Of a stretch of 64,000 nt of DNA, positions 1 through 8,750 are shown in pieces. This stretch comes from Gordonia sp. OPL2 (GTDB lineage Bacteria > Actinomycetota > Actinomycetes > Mycobacteriales > Mycobacteriaceae). A program made the translations under genes and the position numbers. The first letter of the stretch is position 1, and each line of letters starts with the position of its first letter. The notes beneath the pieces were generated by a model. That model did not search any database. It was not told the DNA's origin and worked only from the letters and a program-made list of their open reading frames with translations. The stretch is from assembly GCF_003797825.1 (NCBI RefSeq), contig NZ_RKME01000011.1:1-64000 (forward strand). The letters run 5' to 3'.

Positions 1-258
1 CCTTGAACCCGATCGGAAACGACCGCTTCCCGGTCCGAGTCCGACCCACCGGCACACTGATCTCCACCACTCACTCCGTTCCCCACACCCCCACCAGCTG
101 TCTCACGAACAGGCTGGCAGGGAGCGTCACAACCAAGGTGGATTGACCTTTTCAGGGTGCCTGTGCGGCGTCGCGGCGACGACCGATGAGTTTTCCGACG
201 GGGTGGTGTCTAACCCAGCACAACACCACACCACCACCCCGGAACAGAGGAGCTCGTC
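1..258. other. Left-edge noncoding stretch
   Basis: No convincing coding frame is visible; the short frames here are shadows of GC-rich sequence. It holds an 18-nt word at 131-148 (AACCAAGGTGGATTGACC) that matches, with one mismatch, one arm of the perfect inverted repeat at 12981-13031. A Shine-Dalgarno stretch (agaggag) lies just before the DoxX gene start at 259. Confidence 0.5.
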
Positions 259-687
259 ATGGTCACCGCAACCGCCACCCCGTCCACCGACCGCAGCGCC
301 GCCGCCACCCGCAGCGTGCGGCACATCGTCGGAGTCGTCATCAGCATCGTCGTCGGCGCTTTCCTCGCCTTCGACGTCGTCGGCAAGCTGACCCAGCCCG
401 AGGCCGTCATCGAGGGCACCGCGAAGCTGGGATTCCCCATCGAGCAGGCCTACGTCATGGGCACCGTGCTGCTGATCTGCCTTGTCGTGTACGCGATCCC
501 GCGCACCGCGGTCCTCGGCGCGCTCGGCATCACTGCCTACCTCGGCGGTGCCGTCACCGCCAACATGCGGGTCGAGTCGCCATTGATCAGCACCACACTG
601 TTCGCCGTGTACTTCGGCGTGCTGATGTGGATCGGCCTGGTGCTGCGTCGCCCGGAACTGCTCAAGGTCGTCGGCCTGCGCCGATGA
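259..687 (+). CDS. DoxX-family membrane protein
   Basis: A 142-residue protein with four predicted membrane segments (roughly residues 25-45, 68-86, 90-108 and 115-133), the usual size and layout of the DoxX / DoxX-like family. A conserved-looking stretch with Asp-Val-Val-Gly-Lys follows the first helix. DoxX-like proteins are small integral membrane proteins, some linked to thiol and redox stress complexes in mycobacteria; no specific reaction can be assigned. The ATG is preceded by agaggag at good spacing. It stands alone, 127 nt upstream of an SDR gene on the same strand. Confidence 0.7.
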   Translation: MVTATATPSTDRSAAATRSVRHIVGVVISIVVGAFLAFDVVGKLTQPEAVIEGTAKLGFPIEQAYVMGTVLLICLVVYAIPRTAVLGALGITAYLGGAVTANMRVESPLISTTLFAVYFGVLMWIGLVLRRPELLKVVGLRR

Positions 688-814
688 TCTCATCGGCCCC
701 GACGTGCCGCTGACGGACATCCCGTCGGCGGCATCTCGGCGTCTGGTGGTCGTCGACCGCGGTGGTGGCTAGGGTGGCGGAGTAGGCGCTGGACACGAGT
801 GGAGGAGTTCGACG

Positions 815-1609
815 ATGCTGATCGATCTCACCGGGAAGACTGCTCTGGTCACCGGGTCGACGCAGGGGATCGGCGCGGCGATCGCCTCCGGGCTCGCCCG
901 CGCCGGTGCGCGGGTGGCAATCAACGGACGGTCGGAAGAGTCGGTCGCCCAGGCGATCTCACGGATCTCGGCCGACGTCGACACCGCCGATCTGGTGGCC
1001 GCGCCGGCCGACGTCAGCACCGGCGAGGGCGTCGACGCATTGGTGGAGACTTTGCCGGCGGTGGACATCCTGGTGAACAACCTGGGGATCTTCGAGGCCG
1101 TGCCCGCCCTGGAGATCGACGACGACGAGTGGCGCCGGTTCTTCGAGGTGAACGTGCTCAGCGCGGTGCGGCTCATCCGCACCTATCTGCCCGGTATGAC
1201 CGACCGGGGTGCCGGACGCGTGCTGAACATCGCGAGCGACTCGGCCGTGGTCATCCCGGAGGAGATGATCCACTACGGGACCTCCAAGACCGCACTGCTC
1301 GCGGTGTCGCGCGGCTTCGCCAAAGAGGCGGCGGGCACGGGCGTCACGGTGAACTCGGTCATTGCGGGACCGACCCACACCGGCGGTGTGGAAGAGTTCG
1401 TCTATCAGCTCGTCGACCGCGCACTCCCGTGGGATGAGGCGCAGCGTGAGTTCATGCGCAGACACCGTCCCCAATCGCTGATCCAGCGGCTGATCGAACC
1501 CGACGAGATCGCGAATCTCGTCGTCTATCTCAGCTCCGACTTCGCCTCGGCGACAACAGGTGGGGCGGTACGCGTCGACGGGGGATACGTCGACTCGATC
1601 CTGCCCTGA
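815..1609 (+). CDS. SDR-family oxidoreductase
   Basis: A 264-residue short-chain dehydrogenase/reductase. The N-terminal Rossmann motif TGSTQGIG (about residues 14-21) binds NAD(P). NNLG lies near residue 90, the catalytic Tyr-x-x-x-Lys is YGTSK near residue 153, and the C-terminus ends in the usual GGAVRVDGG segment. It catalyses NAD(P)-dependent alcohol/ketone interconversion; the substrate is unknown. The ATG has ggagg about 9 nt upstream. NNLG in place of the common NNAG is a small departure that occurs in some SDR subfamilies. Confidence 0.8.
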   Translation: MLIDLTGKTALVTGSTQGIGAAIASGLARAGARVAINGRSEESVAQAISRISADVDTADLVAAPADVSTGEGVDALVETLPAVDILVNNLGIFEAVPALEIDDDEWRRFFEVNVLSAVRLIRTYLPGMTDRGAGRVLNIASDSAVVIPEEMIHYGTSKTALLAVSRGFAKEAAGTGVTVNSVIAGPTHTGGVEEFVYQLVDRALPWDEAQREFMRRHRPQSLIQRLIEPDEIANLVVYLSSDFASATTGGAVRVDGGYVDSILP

Positions 1610-1714
1610 CAGCCGTTCCGGCGGTCCCGTGGCGACATTCGGGTGGTTGATGTAGCCGGACAGGTCGTTACCGATCTGTCACGACACAGGTGCCCGGGCG
1701 TTGCGCACACGCCC

Positions 1715-1730
1715 TACTGTTACGCAAGTG
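1715..1730 (+). promoter_or_regulatory. Leaderless -10 box of the YdcF-like gene
   Basis: TACTGT at 1715-1720 fits TANNNT and lies exactly 7 nt before the GTG at 1728, the spacing expected if transcription starts at the start codon. This favours GTG 1728 over the in-frame TTG at 1701. No clear -35 is seen. Confidence 0.4.
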
Positions 1731-2756
1731 ACAAATGTGACCAGAGTGAATCGTCGACGGGCCGCTGCGATGGCGGTGATCGCATGCGCAGGCATCGGCG
1801 GTGTCGCGGTCGGCGCGATGCCGGTCGTCTCCGACCCGCAGGTGGCCACGGTGGCCACCACGGTCGATCCGGCCACCTTGTACAACTCGGCGCAGCAGAA
1901 GTTCGCGGCGGGAGACGTCACCGGCGGTCTCGAGGCGATCAAGCAGGCGCTCGCGATCATCCCGGTGGACCCCGACGCACTTGCGCTACAGGCGATCTGG
2001 TCGGATCAGGCCGACGATGCGGCGACCAGCCGCGCTGCCCTGAATCGACTCGGCGGGGTGAATCCGGCGTTGGCCACGGCCGCACGGAACATCATCGACG
2101 GAGTCGCCGCGGCCGCGCAGATCGTGCCCGACACATCCCCGAAAACCGTTGCCGGCCGCGCTGCGATCGTCGTCCTCGGTTACGGGCTCAACCGCGACGG
2201 CAAGATGGCGCCGGAACTCGTCAAACGTGTCACCGCCGGCAAGTCGCAGGCCGAGGCGACGACCACGCTGCCGATCGTCGTCACCGGTGGAGTGCCCAAG
2301 GCGGGCATCACCGAGGCCGCCGCGATGAAGAAGTGGTTGGTGTCGAACGGGGTCGACGCCGCGCGCATCACCGAGGAGGGCAAGTCGGGGTCGACGGTGG
2401 CCAACGCGCAGAACACCGCCGAGATCCTGCGGGCGCAGGGGATCAGCAACATCGTGCTGGTCACCTCACCGAACCACATCCGGCGTGGTGCAGCGGATTT
2501 CGCGGCGGTGGGACTGAAGACCGTGGCGACGGTGACCACCGACACCGAGCTCGCGAAGTATTCCAAACCGTTGATTCGAGATCAGCAGAAGGGAATTCGG
2601 CTCGAGGCCACCCGCACGGCGAAGATCCCGGCGACGCGACAGCTGGGTCTGCCGCTGCCGCAGGACCTCCCCGACACCGGGCCGGGGCTGATCGTCGAGT
2701 TCGGCAGCAAACTTCTCGAAACCCTGCTCGGCACTGGGTCGTCCGCGGCAAACTAG
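1728..2756 (+). CDS. YdcF/SanA-like (DUF218) exported protein
   Basis: A 342-residue protein with an N-terminal hydrophobic signal or anchor (about residues 11-32). A helical region of TPR-like character follows (residues ~48-85: NSAQQKFAAGD, EAIKQALAIIP), then a YdcF/DUF218 domain. Family marks are VVLGYGLN, the glycine-rich VVTGG, the GS-T-ANAQNT acidic/polar helix, and VTSPNHIRR. YdcF/SanA proteins act in the cell envelope and their chemistry is poorly defined. The GTG start is chosen because a TACTGT -10 box sits 7 nt upstream. The TPR-like addition before the DUF218 domain makes it longer than minimal family members. Confidence 0.7.
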   Translation: MTNVTRVNRRRAAAMAVIACAGIGGVAVGAMPVVSDPQVATVATTVDPATLYNSAQQKFAAGDVTGGLEAIKQALAIIPVDPDALALQAIWSDQADDAATSRAALNRLGGVNPALATAARNIIDGVAAAAQIVPDTSPKTVAGRAAIVVLGYGLNRDGKMAPELVKRVTAGKSQAEATTTLPIVVTGGVPKAGITEAAAMKKWLVSNGVDAARITEEGKSGSTVANAQNTAEILRAQGISNIVLVTSPNHIRRGAADFAAVGLKTVATVTTDTELAKYSKPLIRDQQKGIRLEATRTAKIPATRQLGLPLPQDLPDTGPGLIVEFGSKLLETLLGTGSSAAN

Positions 2757-2914
2757 CGCAGGCTACGGTACCGGTGTGCGCACAACCAGTGCGCGAGAAT
2801 CTCTTTACGGGGAGTTCATCTACTGCGGTGATCTGACCCACTCGCTGTCGAGGAGGTTGCGGTTTCTCACAGATTTCGAAGGTGCTGCGCAGCATCCGCT
2901 TAACACCGGATCGG

Positions 2915-2930
2915 TACTTTCGTACCCATG
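2915..2930 (+). promoter_or_regulatory. Leaderless -10 box of the SulP-CA gene
   Basis: TACTTT at 2915-2920 ends 7 nt before the ATG at 2928 and no Shine-Dalgarno sequence precedes that ATG. Both facts fit a leaderless transcript. Confidence 0.4.
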
Positions 2931-5183
2931 AATGTGTCGGAAATGCCCTCTTTACACGAAGTGCGTTCCAACCTCAGATACGACCTGCCGGCATCGCTGG
3001 TCGTGTTCCTGGTCGCATTGCCACTGTCGTTGGGGATCGCGATCGCGTCGGACGCCCCGGTCATGGCGGGTCTCATCGCGGCCGTCGTCGGCGGTATCGT
3101 CGCGGGACTCATCGGCGGGAGCCCGCTGCAGGTATCCGGCCCCGCGGCGGGACTGACGGTGGTGGTCGCCGAGTTGGTGGCGAACTTCGGCTGGAAGGTG
3201 ACCTGCGCGATCACCGTCGCGGCCGGGGTGCTGCAGATCCTGTTCGGTATCAGCCGAATCGCCGGAGCCGCACTCGCGATTGCGCCGGTGGTCGTGCACG
3301 CGATGCTCGCCGGCATCGGTATCACCATCGCGCTGCAGCAGATCCACGTCCTGCTCGGCGGTGAATCGGGGAGTACCGCCTGGGAGAACGTATCCGGCCT
3401 GCCCGACCAATTGATGTCGCTCGATTGGGCCAGCGCGTTGATCGGCGGGCTCGTCATCGCGATCATGCTGTCGTGGACGAGGCTGCCTGCGTCGGCCCGA
3501 AAGGTACCGGGGCCGCTGGTGGCCATCGTCGCGGCCACCCTGATCTCGATCGTCTTCGGCATGAACGTCGAGCGGATCAGTCTGGACGGCAACTTCTTCG
3601 ACGCCATCGCACTGCCCGAGTTGCCGACCGGCAACTGGGGAGCAGTCATCCTGGGTGTGCTGACGGTCGCGTTGATCGCCAGTGTCGAGTCGCTGCTGTC
3701 GGCGGTCGCCGTCGACAAGATGCACGACGGGCCGCGCAGCGACTTCAATCGCGAGCTGCTCGGTCAGGGCAGCGCCAACATCACCTCGGGGCTCCTCGGC
3801 GGACTGCCGGTCACCGGCGTGATCGTGCGCAGCACCACCAACGTCAACACCGGTGCGCGCACCCGTATGTCGGCGATCCTGCACGGGGTCTGGGTGCTGG
3901 TCTTCGCCGTCGTGCTGACCGGTCTCGTCGAGCAGATCCCGACCGCTGCTCTCGCCGGCCTTCTGGTGGTCATCGGCATCCAGCTGGTCAAGATGGCGCA
4001 CATGAAGACGGCGCTGCGCACCGGAGATCTCTGGGTGTACGCGGTGACCGTGTTGTCCGTCGTTTTCCTCAACTTGCTCGAAGGCGTCGGTATCGGTCTG
4101 GCTCTGGCTGTCGCGCTGGTGGTCTGGCGGGTCGTCCGGGCGGAGTTCGTCTCCGAGCCGTTCGGCACCGAGGGCTCGCGCCAGTGGCTCGTCCGGGTGC
4201 GCGGCTCGCTGAGCTTCCTGTCGTTGCCCAAGCTGAACAAGGCGCTCGGTGCCGTACCGGCCGCAGCCCACGTGACACTCGAACTCGACACCGACTTCCT
4301 GGATCACGCTGCGTCGGAGATGATCGAGGACTGGGTGCGTGCCCACGAGGCGAACGGCGGCTCCGTCGTCATCCTCGAACGTGGCAAGGCGCGGATCGAG
4401 GACGCACCCAAGGCGCCGCCGCGTCGCCATTCGATGACCGCGATCGGCCTGACCCCTTGGCGCAGCCGACGTTCGGAGACCGAGGCCGTCCCCGACGACA
4501 CGCCGGCGACCCTGCGGTCGATCATGGGCGGCGTGACCGAGTACCACCGTGACCACGCGGAGACATTGCGCGCCACGACGAGTGACGTCACCCATTCGCA
4601 GGATCCGGATTCGCTGTTCCTGACCTGTGCGGACTCGCGCCTGATGCCCAACATCATCACCTCGAGCGGGCCGGGGGACCTGTTCACCGTGCGCAACGTC
4701 GGCAACCTGGTGCCCTCGGACTCCGCCGACGACATGTCGGTCGAGGCGTCCCTCGAGTTCGCGATCGAGGAACTGGGCGTGAGTTCGGTTGTGGTGTGCG
4801 GACATTCGTCGTGTGGTGCGATGAAGGCGATACTCGCCGACGATGCGATCGAGAAGGGGGCGACCTCTGCGAGCCCCGTCCGACGCTGGCTGGCTCACGC
4901 CGTGCCGAGCCTCGCGGCCTATCAGCTCGGTCACCCGGCCGGCCGGGCGGCCGCAGAACTCGGCTTCGGCGACGTCGACCAGTTGGGCATCGTCAACGTC
5001 GCCAAACAGGTCGAGACATTGAGCCGGCATCCGTTGGTCGGTAAGGCGTCCGCCGAAGGGCGACTACGGATCGTCGGCCTGTTCTTCGACATCCCCACCG
5101 CACGGGTCTTCGAGGTGACGGGAACGGACGTGCGTCCGGCCGGCGTCGGCCGCGGCGTGCAGGCGGAGGTTTTGGTCGAGTAG
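2928..5183 (+). CDS. SulP anion transporter fused to beta-carbonic anhydrase
   Basis: A 751-residue fusion. Residues ~15-410 form a SulP/SLC26 membrane domain with many hydrophobic helices, followed by a short STAS-like region (~420-490) and a beta-class carbonic anhydrase (~525-745). The zinc site is complete: Cys567-x-Asp569-x-Arg571 (CADSR), His626 and Cys629 in CGHSSCG, with the Asp-Arg dyad intact. The enzyme half interconverts CO2 and bicarbonate and the SulP half moves anions, so bicarbonate uptake or release is likely (inference). The architecture matches M. tuberculosis Rv3273. It ends against the convergent phosphodiesterase gene, with a repeat-filled gap between them. Confidence 0.92.
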   Translation: MNVSEMPSLHEVRSNLRYDLPASLVVFLVALPLSLGIAIASDAPVMAGLIAAVVGGIVAGLIGGSPLQVSGPAAGLTVVVAELVANFGWKVTCAITVAAGVLQILFGISRIAGAALAIAPVVVHAMLAGIGITIALQQIHVLLGGESGSTAWENVSGLPDQLMSLDWASALIGGLVIAIMLSWTRLPASARKVPGPLVAIVAATLISIVFGMNVERISLDGNFFDAIALPELPTGNWGAVILGVLTVALIASVESLLSAVAVDKMHDGPRSDFNRELLGQGSANITSGLLGGLPVTGVIVRSTTNVNTGARTRMSAILHGVWVLVFAVVLTGLVEQIPTAALAGLLVVIGIQLVKMAHMKTALRTGDLWVYAVTVLSVVFLNLLEGVGIGLALAVALVVWRVVRAEFVSEPFGTEGSRQWLVRVRGSLSFLSLPKLNKALGAVPAAAHVTLELDTDFLDHAASEMIEDWVRAHEANGGSVVILERGKARIEDAPKAPPRRHSMTAIGLTPWRSRRSETEAVPDDTPATLRSIMGGVTEYHRDHAETLRATTSDVTHSQDPDSLFLTCADSRLMPNIITSSGPGDLFTVRNVGNLVPSDSADDMSVEASLEFAIEELGVSSVVVCGHSSCGAMKAILADDAIEKGATSASPVRRWLAHAVPSLAAYQLGHPAGRAAAELGFGDVDQLGIVNVAKQVETLSRHPLVGKASAEGRLRIVGLFFDIPTARVFEVTGTDVRPAGVGRGVQAEVLVE

Positions 5184-5195
5184 GTCGCGGTTGGG

Positions 5196-5420
5196 TGATC
5201 TCGATACGCTGCCTCGCCTGGCGGCTCGGGAGCTACTCGATCAGCGGTGGGATGCTGCCTCGCCTGGCGGTGGGGTTCCGCTGGTCGAGTAGCGACGTGC
5301 GAGCGGAGCCGCCGGGTCGAGTAGCGACGTGCGAGCGGAGCCGCCGGGTCGAGTAGCGACGTGCGAGCGGAGCGAGTCCGACGTGTGTCGAGACCGAGTC
5401 CGACGCTGGTCGAGGCAACC
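5196..5420. repeat. Dispersed repeat family A with a 32-bp tandem array
   Basis: The gap between two convergent genes is filled with gatctcgatacgc / ggtcgagtagcga sequence. From 5284 a 32-bp unit (starting gtcgagtagcgacgtgcgag) occurs at 5284-5315 and 5316-5347, then as a partial third copy from 5348 to about 5375. The forward motif (ctcgatacgc...ctactcga) and its inverse (tcgagtagcg...gtcgagacc) can pair. Related single copies lie at 36048-36092 and 55546-55590. It may act as a bidirectional terminator (inference). Confidence 0.7.
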
Positions 5421-5424
5421 CGCC

Positions 5425-6183
5425 TCAGAACATCACCGACCGGAAGTGGGAGATCAGTCGCCAGCCGTCGGGACCGTCGTCGAGCCCGTGCAGGACGTGG
5501 AAGGCGACGCCCGGCGGCTGACCGCGATTGATCACCTCGGTGCCCTCGAACGGGAGGTTGAGCGTCGACGCGACGCCGGGTGCGATGGCCAGCGGCCGGC
5601 CGGCGAACGACGTGACGGCGGGTGTGTGTGCGTGGCCGCAGACGAATCCGACGATGTTCGGATGCTCGGTGACGAGTGCGGCGAGCCGGTCCTCGCCGGT
5701 CTGACGAATGGTGTCCATGAACGGCATCTCGAGGACCACCGGCGGATGGTGGAACGCCATGATGACCGGTGTCTGCGGTCCCGCGGCACCGATCTGCGCC
5801 GACGCCCAGGCGAGTGTCTCGTCGGACAGCAGGCCGTCGTTGCGGTCGGGGATCGAGCTGTCGCACACGACGAGCAGCACCCCGTTGACGATCTCGGCGC
5901 TGTTGACGGGGGCGCTGCTCTGTTCGCCGAGCAGTCCCGCGGTGAACCGCTCACGGTGGTCGTGGTTGCCCGCGGTGATCAGCATGGGCAGCGGGCTGTA
6001 GAGGACGCCGTGCGCCTCCCGGTACTCCGACTCGCTGCCCTCGTCGGTGATGTCGCCCGTCACCAGCAGTGCATCGATGCCGTCCGCGCGGGCATGGATG
6101 TAGTCCAGCGTTGCCTCGATCCGGCGGCGGTTGTACCGCGTGCCGTTGAAATGCAGGTCGCTGATGTGGGCGACGACGAACAC
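5425..6183 (-). CDS. cpdA: Calcineurin-like cyclic-nucleotide phosphodiesterase (CpdA/Rv0805 type)
   Basis: A 252-residue class III metallophosphoesterase with the full two-metal signature in order: Asp-Leu-His (DLH, residues ~9-11), GDITDEG (~43-49), GNHDH (~71-75), HHPP and GHAHTP. The HAHTP ending is typical of CpdA and mycobacterial Rv0805, which hydrolyse 3',5'-cAMP and other phosphodiesters. The GTG start has aaggag just upstream. A class III adenylate cyclase is encoded at 35049-35963, but the two genes are far apart, so a functional link is only suggestive. Confidence 0.85.
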   Translation of the reverse strand: MFVVAHISDLHFNGTRYNRRRIEATLDYIHARADGIDALLVTGDITDEGSESEYREAHGVLYSPLPMLITAGNHDHRERFTAGLLGEQSSAPVNSAEIVNGVLLVVCDSSIPDRNDGLLSDETLAWASAQIGAAGPQTPVIMAFHHPPVVLEMPFMDTIRQTGEDRLAALVTEHPNIVGFVCGHAHTPAVTSFAGRPLAIAPGVASTLNLPFEGTEVINRGQPPGVAFHVLHGLDDGPDGWRLISHFRSVMF

Positions 6184-6331
6184 ACACGCTCCTTGATCAC
6201 TGACTCACCTGAGGCTAGCCAAGCAACGGGCGCTCGGCGCGATGAGCCCCGCGACATGCCGCCGTCTGTACCGCCGCGGAGACGTGTCGAGGAGTGTTGA
6301 CACCTTCCCCTCGCGATGCGACCGTCAGCGG

Positions 6332-7183
6332 ATGACACGACTGGTCCGTCGTCGAGACCCCGATCGATTCGTCGGACGCACTGCCATCGTCACCGGCGCC
6401 GGGTCCGGGATCGGTGCGGCGCTCACCACCGCGCTCGTCGGTGCCGGTGCCGACGTCGTCTGCACGGACCGCGACGGCGCGGCGGCCGAGCGGGTCGCAT
6501 CCACTCTCGCCGACGGTCGCGGGACGGTTCGCGCGGCGACACTGGACGTGACCGACGGCGATGCGGTCCGTGCGCTTGTCGAGGACGTCGTCGACGACTC
6601 CGGTCGCATCGACCTGATGTTCAACAATGCGGGTATGGCGCTGGGCGGGAACACCGAGCTGCTGACGCCCGAGCAGTGGGATGCGATCGTCGACGTCAAC
6701 ATCCGCGGCGTCGTGCACGGCGTCACCGCCGCCTACCCGCACATGATCCGGCAGGGCTCGGGGCACATCGTGAACACGGCGTCGATGGCCGGACTCACCG
6801 CGGCAGGTCTGATGACCAGTTATGTGATGACCAAGCACGCCGTGGTCGGTCTGTCGCTGGCGTTGCGCTCGGAGGCCGCTGCGCACGGAGTGGGCGTCAC
6901 TGCACTGTGCCCGGCGGCTGTCGAGACCCCACTGCTCGACGGGGAGGGGGTCGGCGGCTTCGACGGCCGGACCTTCTACCTGTCCGGGCAGGGTGTCCGC
7001 ACCGCATACGGTGCCGATCGGCTCGCCACGGAAGCATTGGTCGCCGTCGAACGGGACAAGGCGCTGCTCGTGGTGCCCGCTCAGGCCCGTGCGGCGTGGC
7101 GGTTCTCCCGCGCGGCACCGACCGTGATGCAGCGGATGACGGCCAGATTCGTCGCCCAGCAACGTCGGCGTCAGAGTCTCTGA
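6332..7183 (+). CDS. SDR-family oxidoreductase
   Basis: A 283-residue short-chain dehydrogenase with TGAGSGIG cofactor motif near residues 17-24, NNAG near 98, catalytic YVMTK (Tyr-x-x-x-Lys) near 165 and a long C-terminal extension. Substrate unknown. An in-frame ATG at 6242 would add 30 Arg/Cys-rich residues unlike the family, so ATG 6332 is preferred. The SMP-30 lactonase follows 47 nt downstream on the same strand, suggesting they could act on related sugars or hydroxy compounds (inference). Confidence 0.78.
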   Translation: MTRLVRRRDPDRFVGRTAIVTGAGSGIGAALTTALVGAGADVVCTDRDGAAAERVASTLADGRGTVRAATLDVTDGDAVRALVEDVVDDSGRIDLMFNNAGMALGGNTELLTPEQWDAIVDVNIRGVVHGVTAAYPHMIRQGSGHIVNTASMAGLTAAGLMTSYVMTKHAVVGLSLALRSEAAAHGVGVTALCPAAVETPLLDGEGVGGFDGRTFYLSGQGVRTAYGADRLATEALVAVERDKALLVVPAQARAAWRFSRAAPTVMQRMTARFVAQQRRRQSL

Positions 7184-7230
7184 CGTACGCCCGGGCCTCG
7201 ATGCCACCCTCCCGACGACAGGAGTGACCG

Positions 7231-8100
7231 ATGATCGAGAGCCTGCCGGAACCGTCGGTCCTCCTGCGCGGGCGGTCGATGGTGGAGTCGGCGCGCTGGC
7301 ACGACGGGCGATGGTGGTTCGCCGACTGGGGCACCGGCGAGGTGATCGCGGTCGACACGAGTGGTGTCGAGGAGGTCGTGACCACGGGCCCGCCGCCGCC
7401 ACGGATGGGATGGTCGATCGAGTGGTCACCGACCGGACAGTTGCTCACGACCGGTCCGGATGTTCGCGTCCATGCGCCGGGCTCGGCGCCGACGGTCTGG
7501 AGTGATCGGGGCGGCAACGAGATCGTCGTCGCGCCGCAGGGGCACGTCTACGTCAACGGCGCCGACTTCGATTTCGTCGGCGGCGGTCAGCCCGTACCCG
7601 GGTGGATCAGCCTCATCGAGCCCGATGGTCGTCATCGGCAGGTCGCCGGGGACATCGACTTCCCCAACGGCATGGTGATCACGCCGGACGGGGCGACCCT
7701 GGTGATCGCGGAATCCATGGGCGGACGCCTCACCGCCTTCGACATCGCCGACGACGGTTCGCTCACCGGGCGCCGGATCTGGGCCGAGGGGCTCGGTCCG
7801 GACGGGATCTGCATCGACGCCGACGGCGGAATCTGGGCCCAGACCGCGGACACCGCGGCGCACACCGGTGATCCCGCGGCGCCCGGGGGTGCGTGCGTCC
7901 GAGTCCTCGACGGAGGCGAGATCACTCATCGCGTCGAGACCGATCTGCCCTGCTTCTCGTGTGCCCTCGGCGGCGACGGAGGTCCGCAGATGCTGCTGTT
8001 GTGCAACGAGTTCGGAGGTGTCGACCAGATGGTCGAGGTGCAGGCGCGGCGATCCGCGCGCGTCCTCGTCGTCGATGCGCCCGTCGCCCGGGCATCGTGA
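7231..8100 (+). CDS. SMP-30/gluconolactonase/LRE-family lactonase
   Basis: A 289-residue beta-propeller protein of the SMP-30 / gluconolactonase family. Visible marks are the N-terminal ESARWHDGRWWFADW, a metal-ligand Asn in DFPNGMVITPDG, and the Asp-containing GLGPDGICIDADGGIW. Family members hydrolyse lactones or act as Ca/Zn-dependent esterases. The start follows gacaggagtgaccg, a good ribosome site. The gene is probably transcribed with the SDR upstream. The specific lactone is unknown. Confidence 0.82.
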   Translation: MIESLPEPSVLLRGRSMVESARWHDGRWWFADWGTGEVIAVDTSGVEEVVTTGPPPPRMGWSIEWSPTGQLLTTGPDVRVHAPGSAPTVWSDRGGNEIVVAPQGHVYVNGADFDFVGGGQPVPGWISLIEPDGRHRQVAGDIDFPNGMVITPDGATLVIAESMGGRLTAFDIADDGSLTGRRIWAEGLGPDGICIDADGGIWAQTADTAAHTGDPAAPGGACVRVLDGGEITHRVETDLPCFSCALGGDGGPQMLLLCNEFGGVDQMVEVQARRSARVLVVDAPVARAS

Positions 8101-8143
8101 GTCTGGTGGGGGCCTTTCGTGATCAGCCCGACACAGCCCGTCG

Positions 8144-8662
8144 TCAGTATCCGGCGCCGCGACACGTCGACGGGTCGATGGTTCCTTCTGAGCACAGCCG
8201 CGCAAACTCGCTGTCGGCCGGTCCGGAGCCGATCGATGCGACCGGCATGCTGAATCCGGCTGCGCCACAAAGGGCGTCGGCAGCCTGGCCACGCGAACAC
8301 AGGTCGCGCAGCTGGGCCGGGTCGTCGGTCGAGGTCTTCGGATCGGGCGGGACGGCGAGGCCGGATTCGGTGCAGAACGTCGCGTCGGCGTCCCCGACGG
8401 AACACAGGTAGGCCAGCTGGGCGCGGACCGCACCCGGCCCGCCCGCCGGCTCAGGTGTCGTCGGACTGCCCTTCTGCGGCACCGCGCGCGGTCCCGGCGC
8501 CGGCCGTGCCGCCTCTGCCGGGTGGTGGGCATGCGATGTGGTCCCCACCGCGTCGCCCGCAGACGGGCTGCCGGCTTCGTTCTCGGTCCCGCACCCGGCC
8601 AGCATCAGTGTGGCGACGAGGAGGGATGCCGTCAGCAGCCCCGCGCCGAGGTGTCGGTTCAC
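8144..8662 (-). CDS. Lipoprotein with three Cys-pair repeats
   Basis: A 172-residue predicted lipoprotein. The start is taken at the GTG with ggaagcgg upstream, giving a signal peptide that ends in the lipobox Leu-Ala-Gly-Cys (Cys24). A longer in-frame reading would run through dienelactone hydrolase sequence and is rejected. A Pro/Ala-rich linker is followed by three spaced copies of one motif: LCSVGDADATFC, LCSRGQAADALC and LCSEGTIDPSTC, each Cys-Ser-x-Gly with a second Cys ten residues after the first. The pattern suggests three disulfide-closed loops. I do not recognise a named family. It ends opposite the lactonase gene. Confidence 0.65.
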   Translation of the reverse strand: MNRHLGAGLLTASLLVATLMLAGCGTENEAGSPSAGDAVGTTSHAHHPAEAARPAPGPRAVPQKGSPTTPEPAGGPGAVRAQLAYLCSVGDADATFCTESGLAVPPDPKTSTDDPAQLRDLCSRGQAADALCGAAGFSMPVASIGSGPADSEFARLCSEGTIDPSTCRGAGY

Positions 8663-8750
8663 CGGTACCCGCTTCCGTTCGTCCACCGCTTCCGTCGCTA
8701 GCCAATGAATCAGATCACGCCGATCCGCGTCGGCAAACGCGGTGCTTTCG

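Noticed and set aside
2952..5030. Long minus-strand open frame of 692 codons opposite the SulP-CA gene
   Set aside because: Its product is His/Arg/Asp-rich low-complexity sequence with no domain, the usual shadow of a GC-rich gene in the antisense frame; the plus frame has complete transporter and anhydrase motifs.
5284..5375. Possible CRISPR-like array
   Set aside because: The 32-bp units are directly adjacent with no spacers and match a dispersed intergenic repeat.
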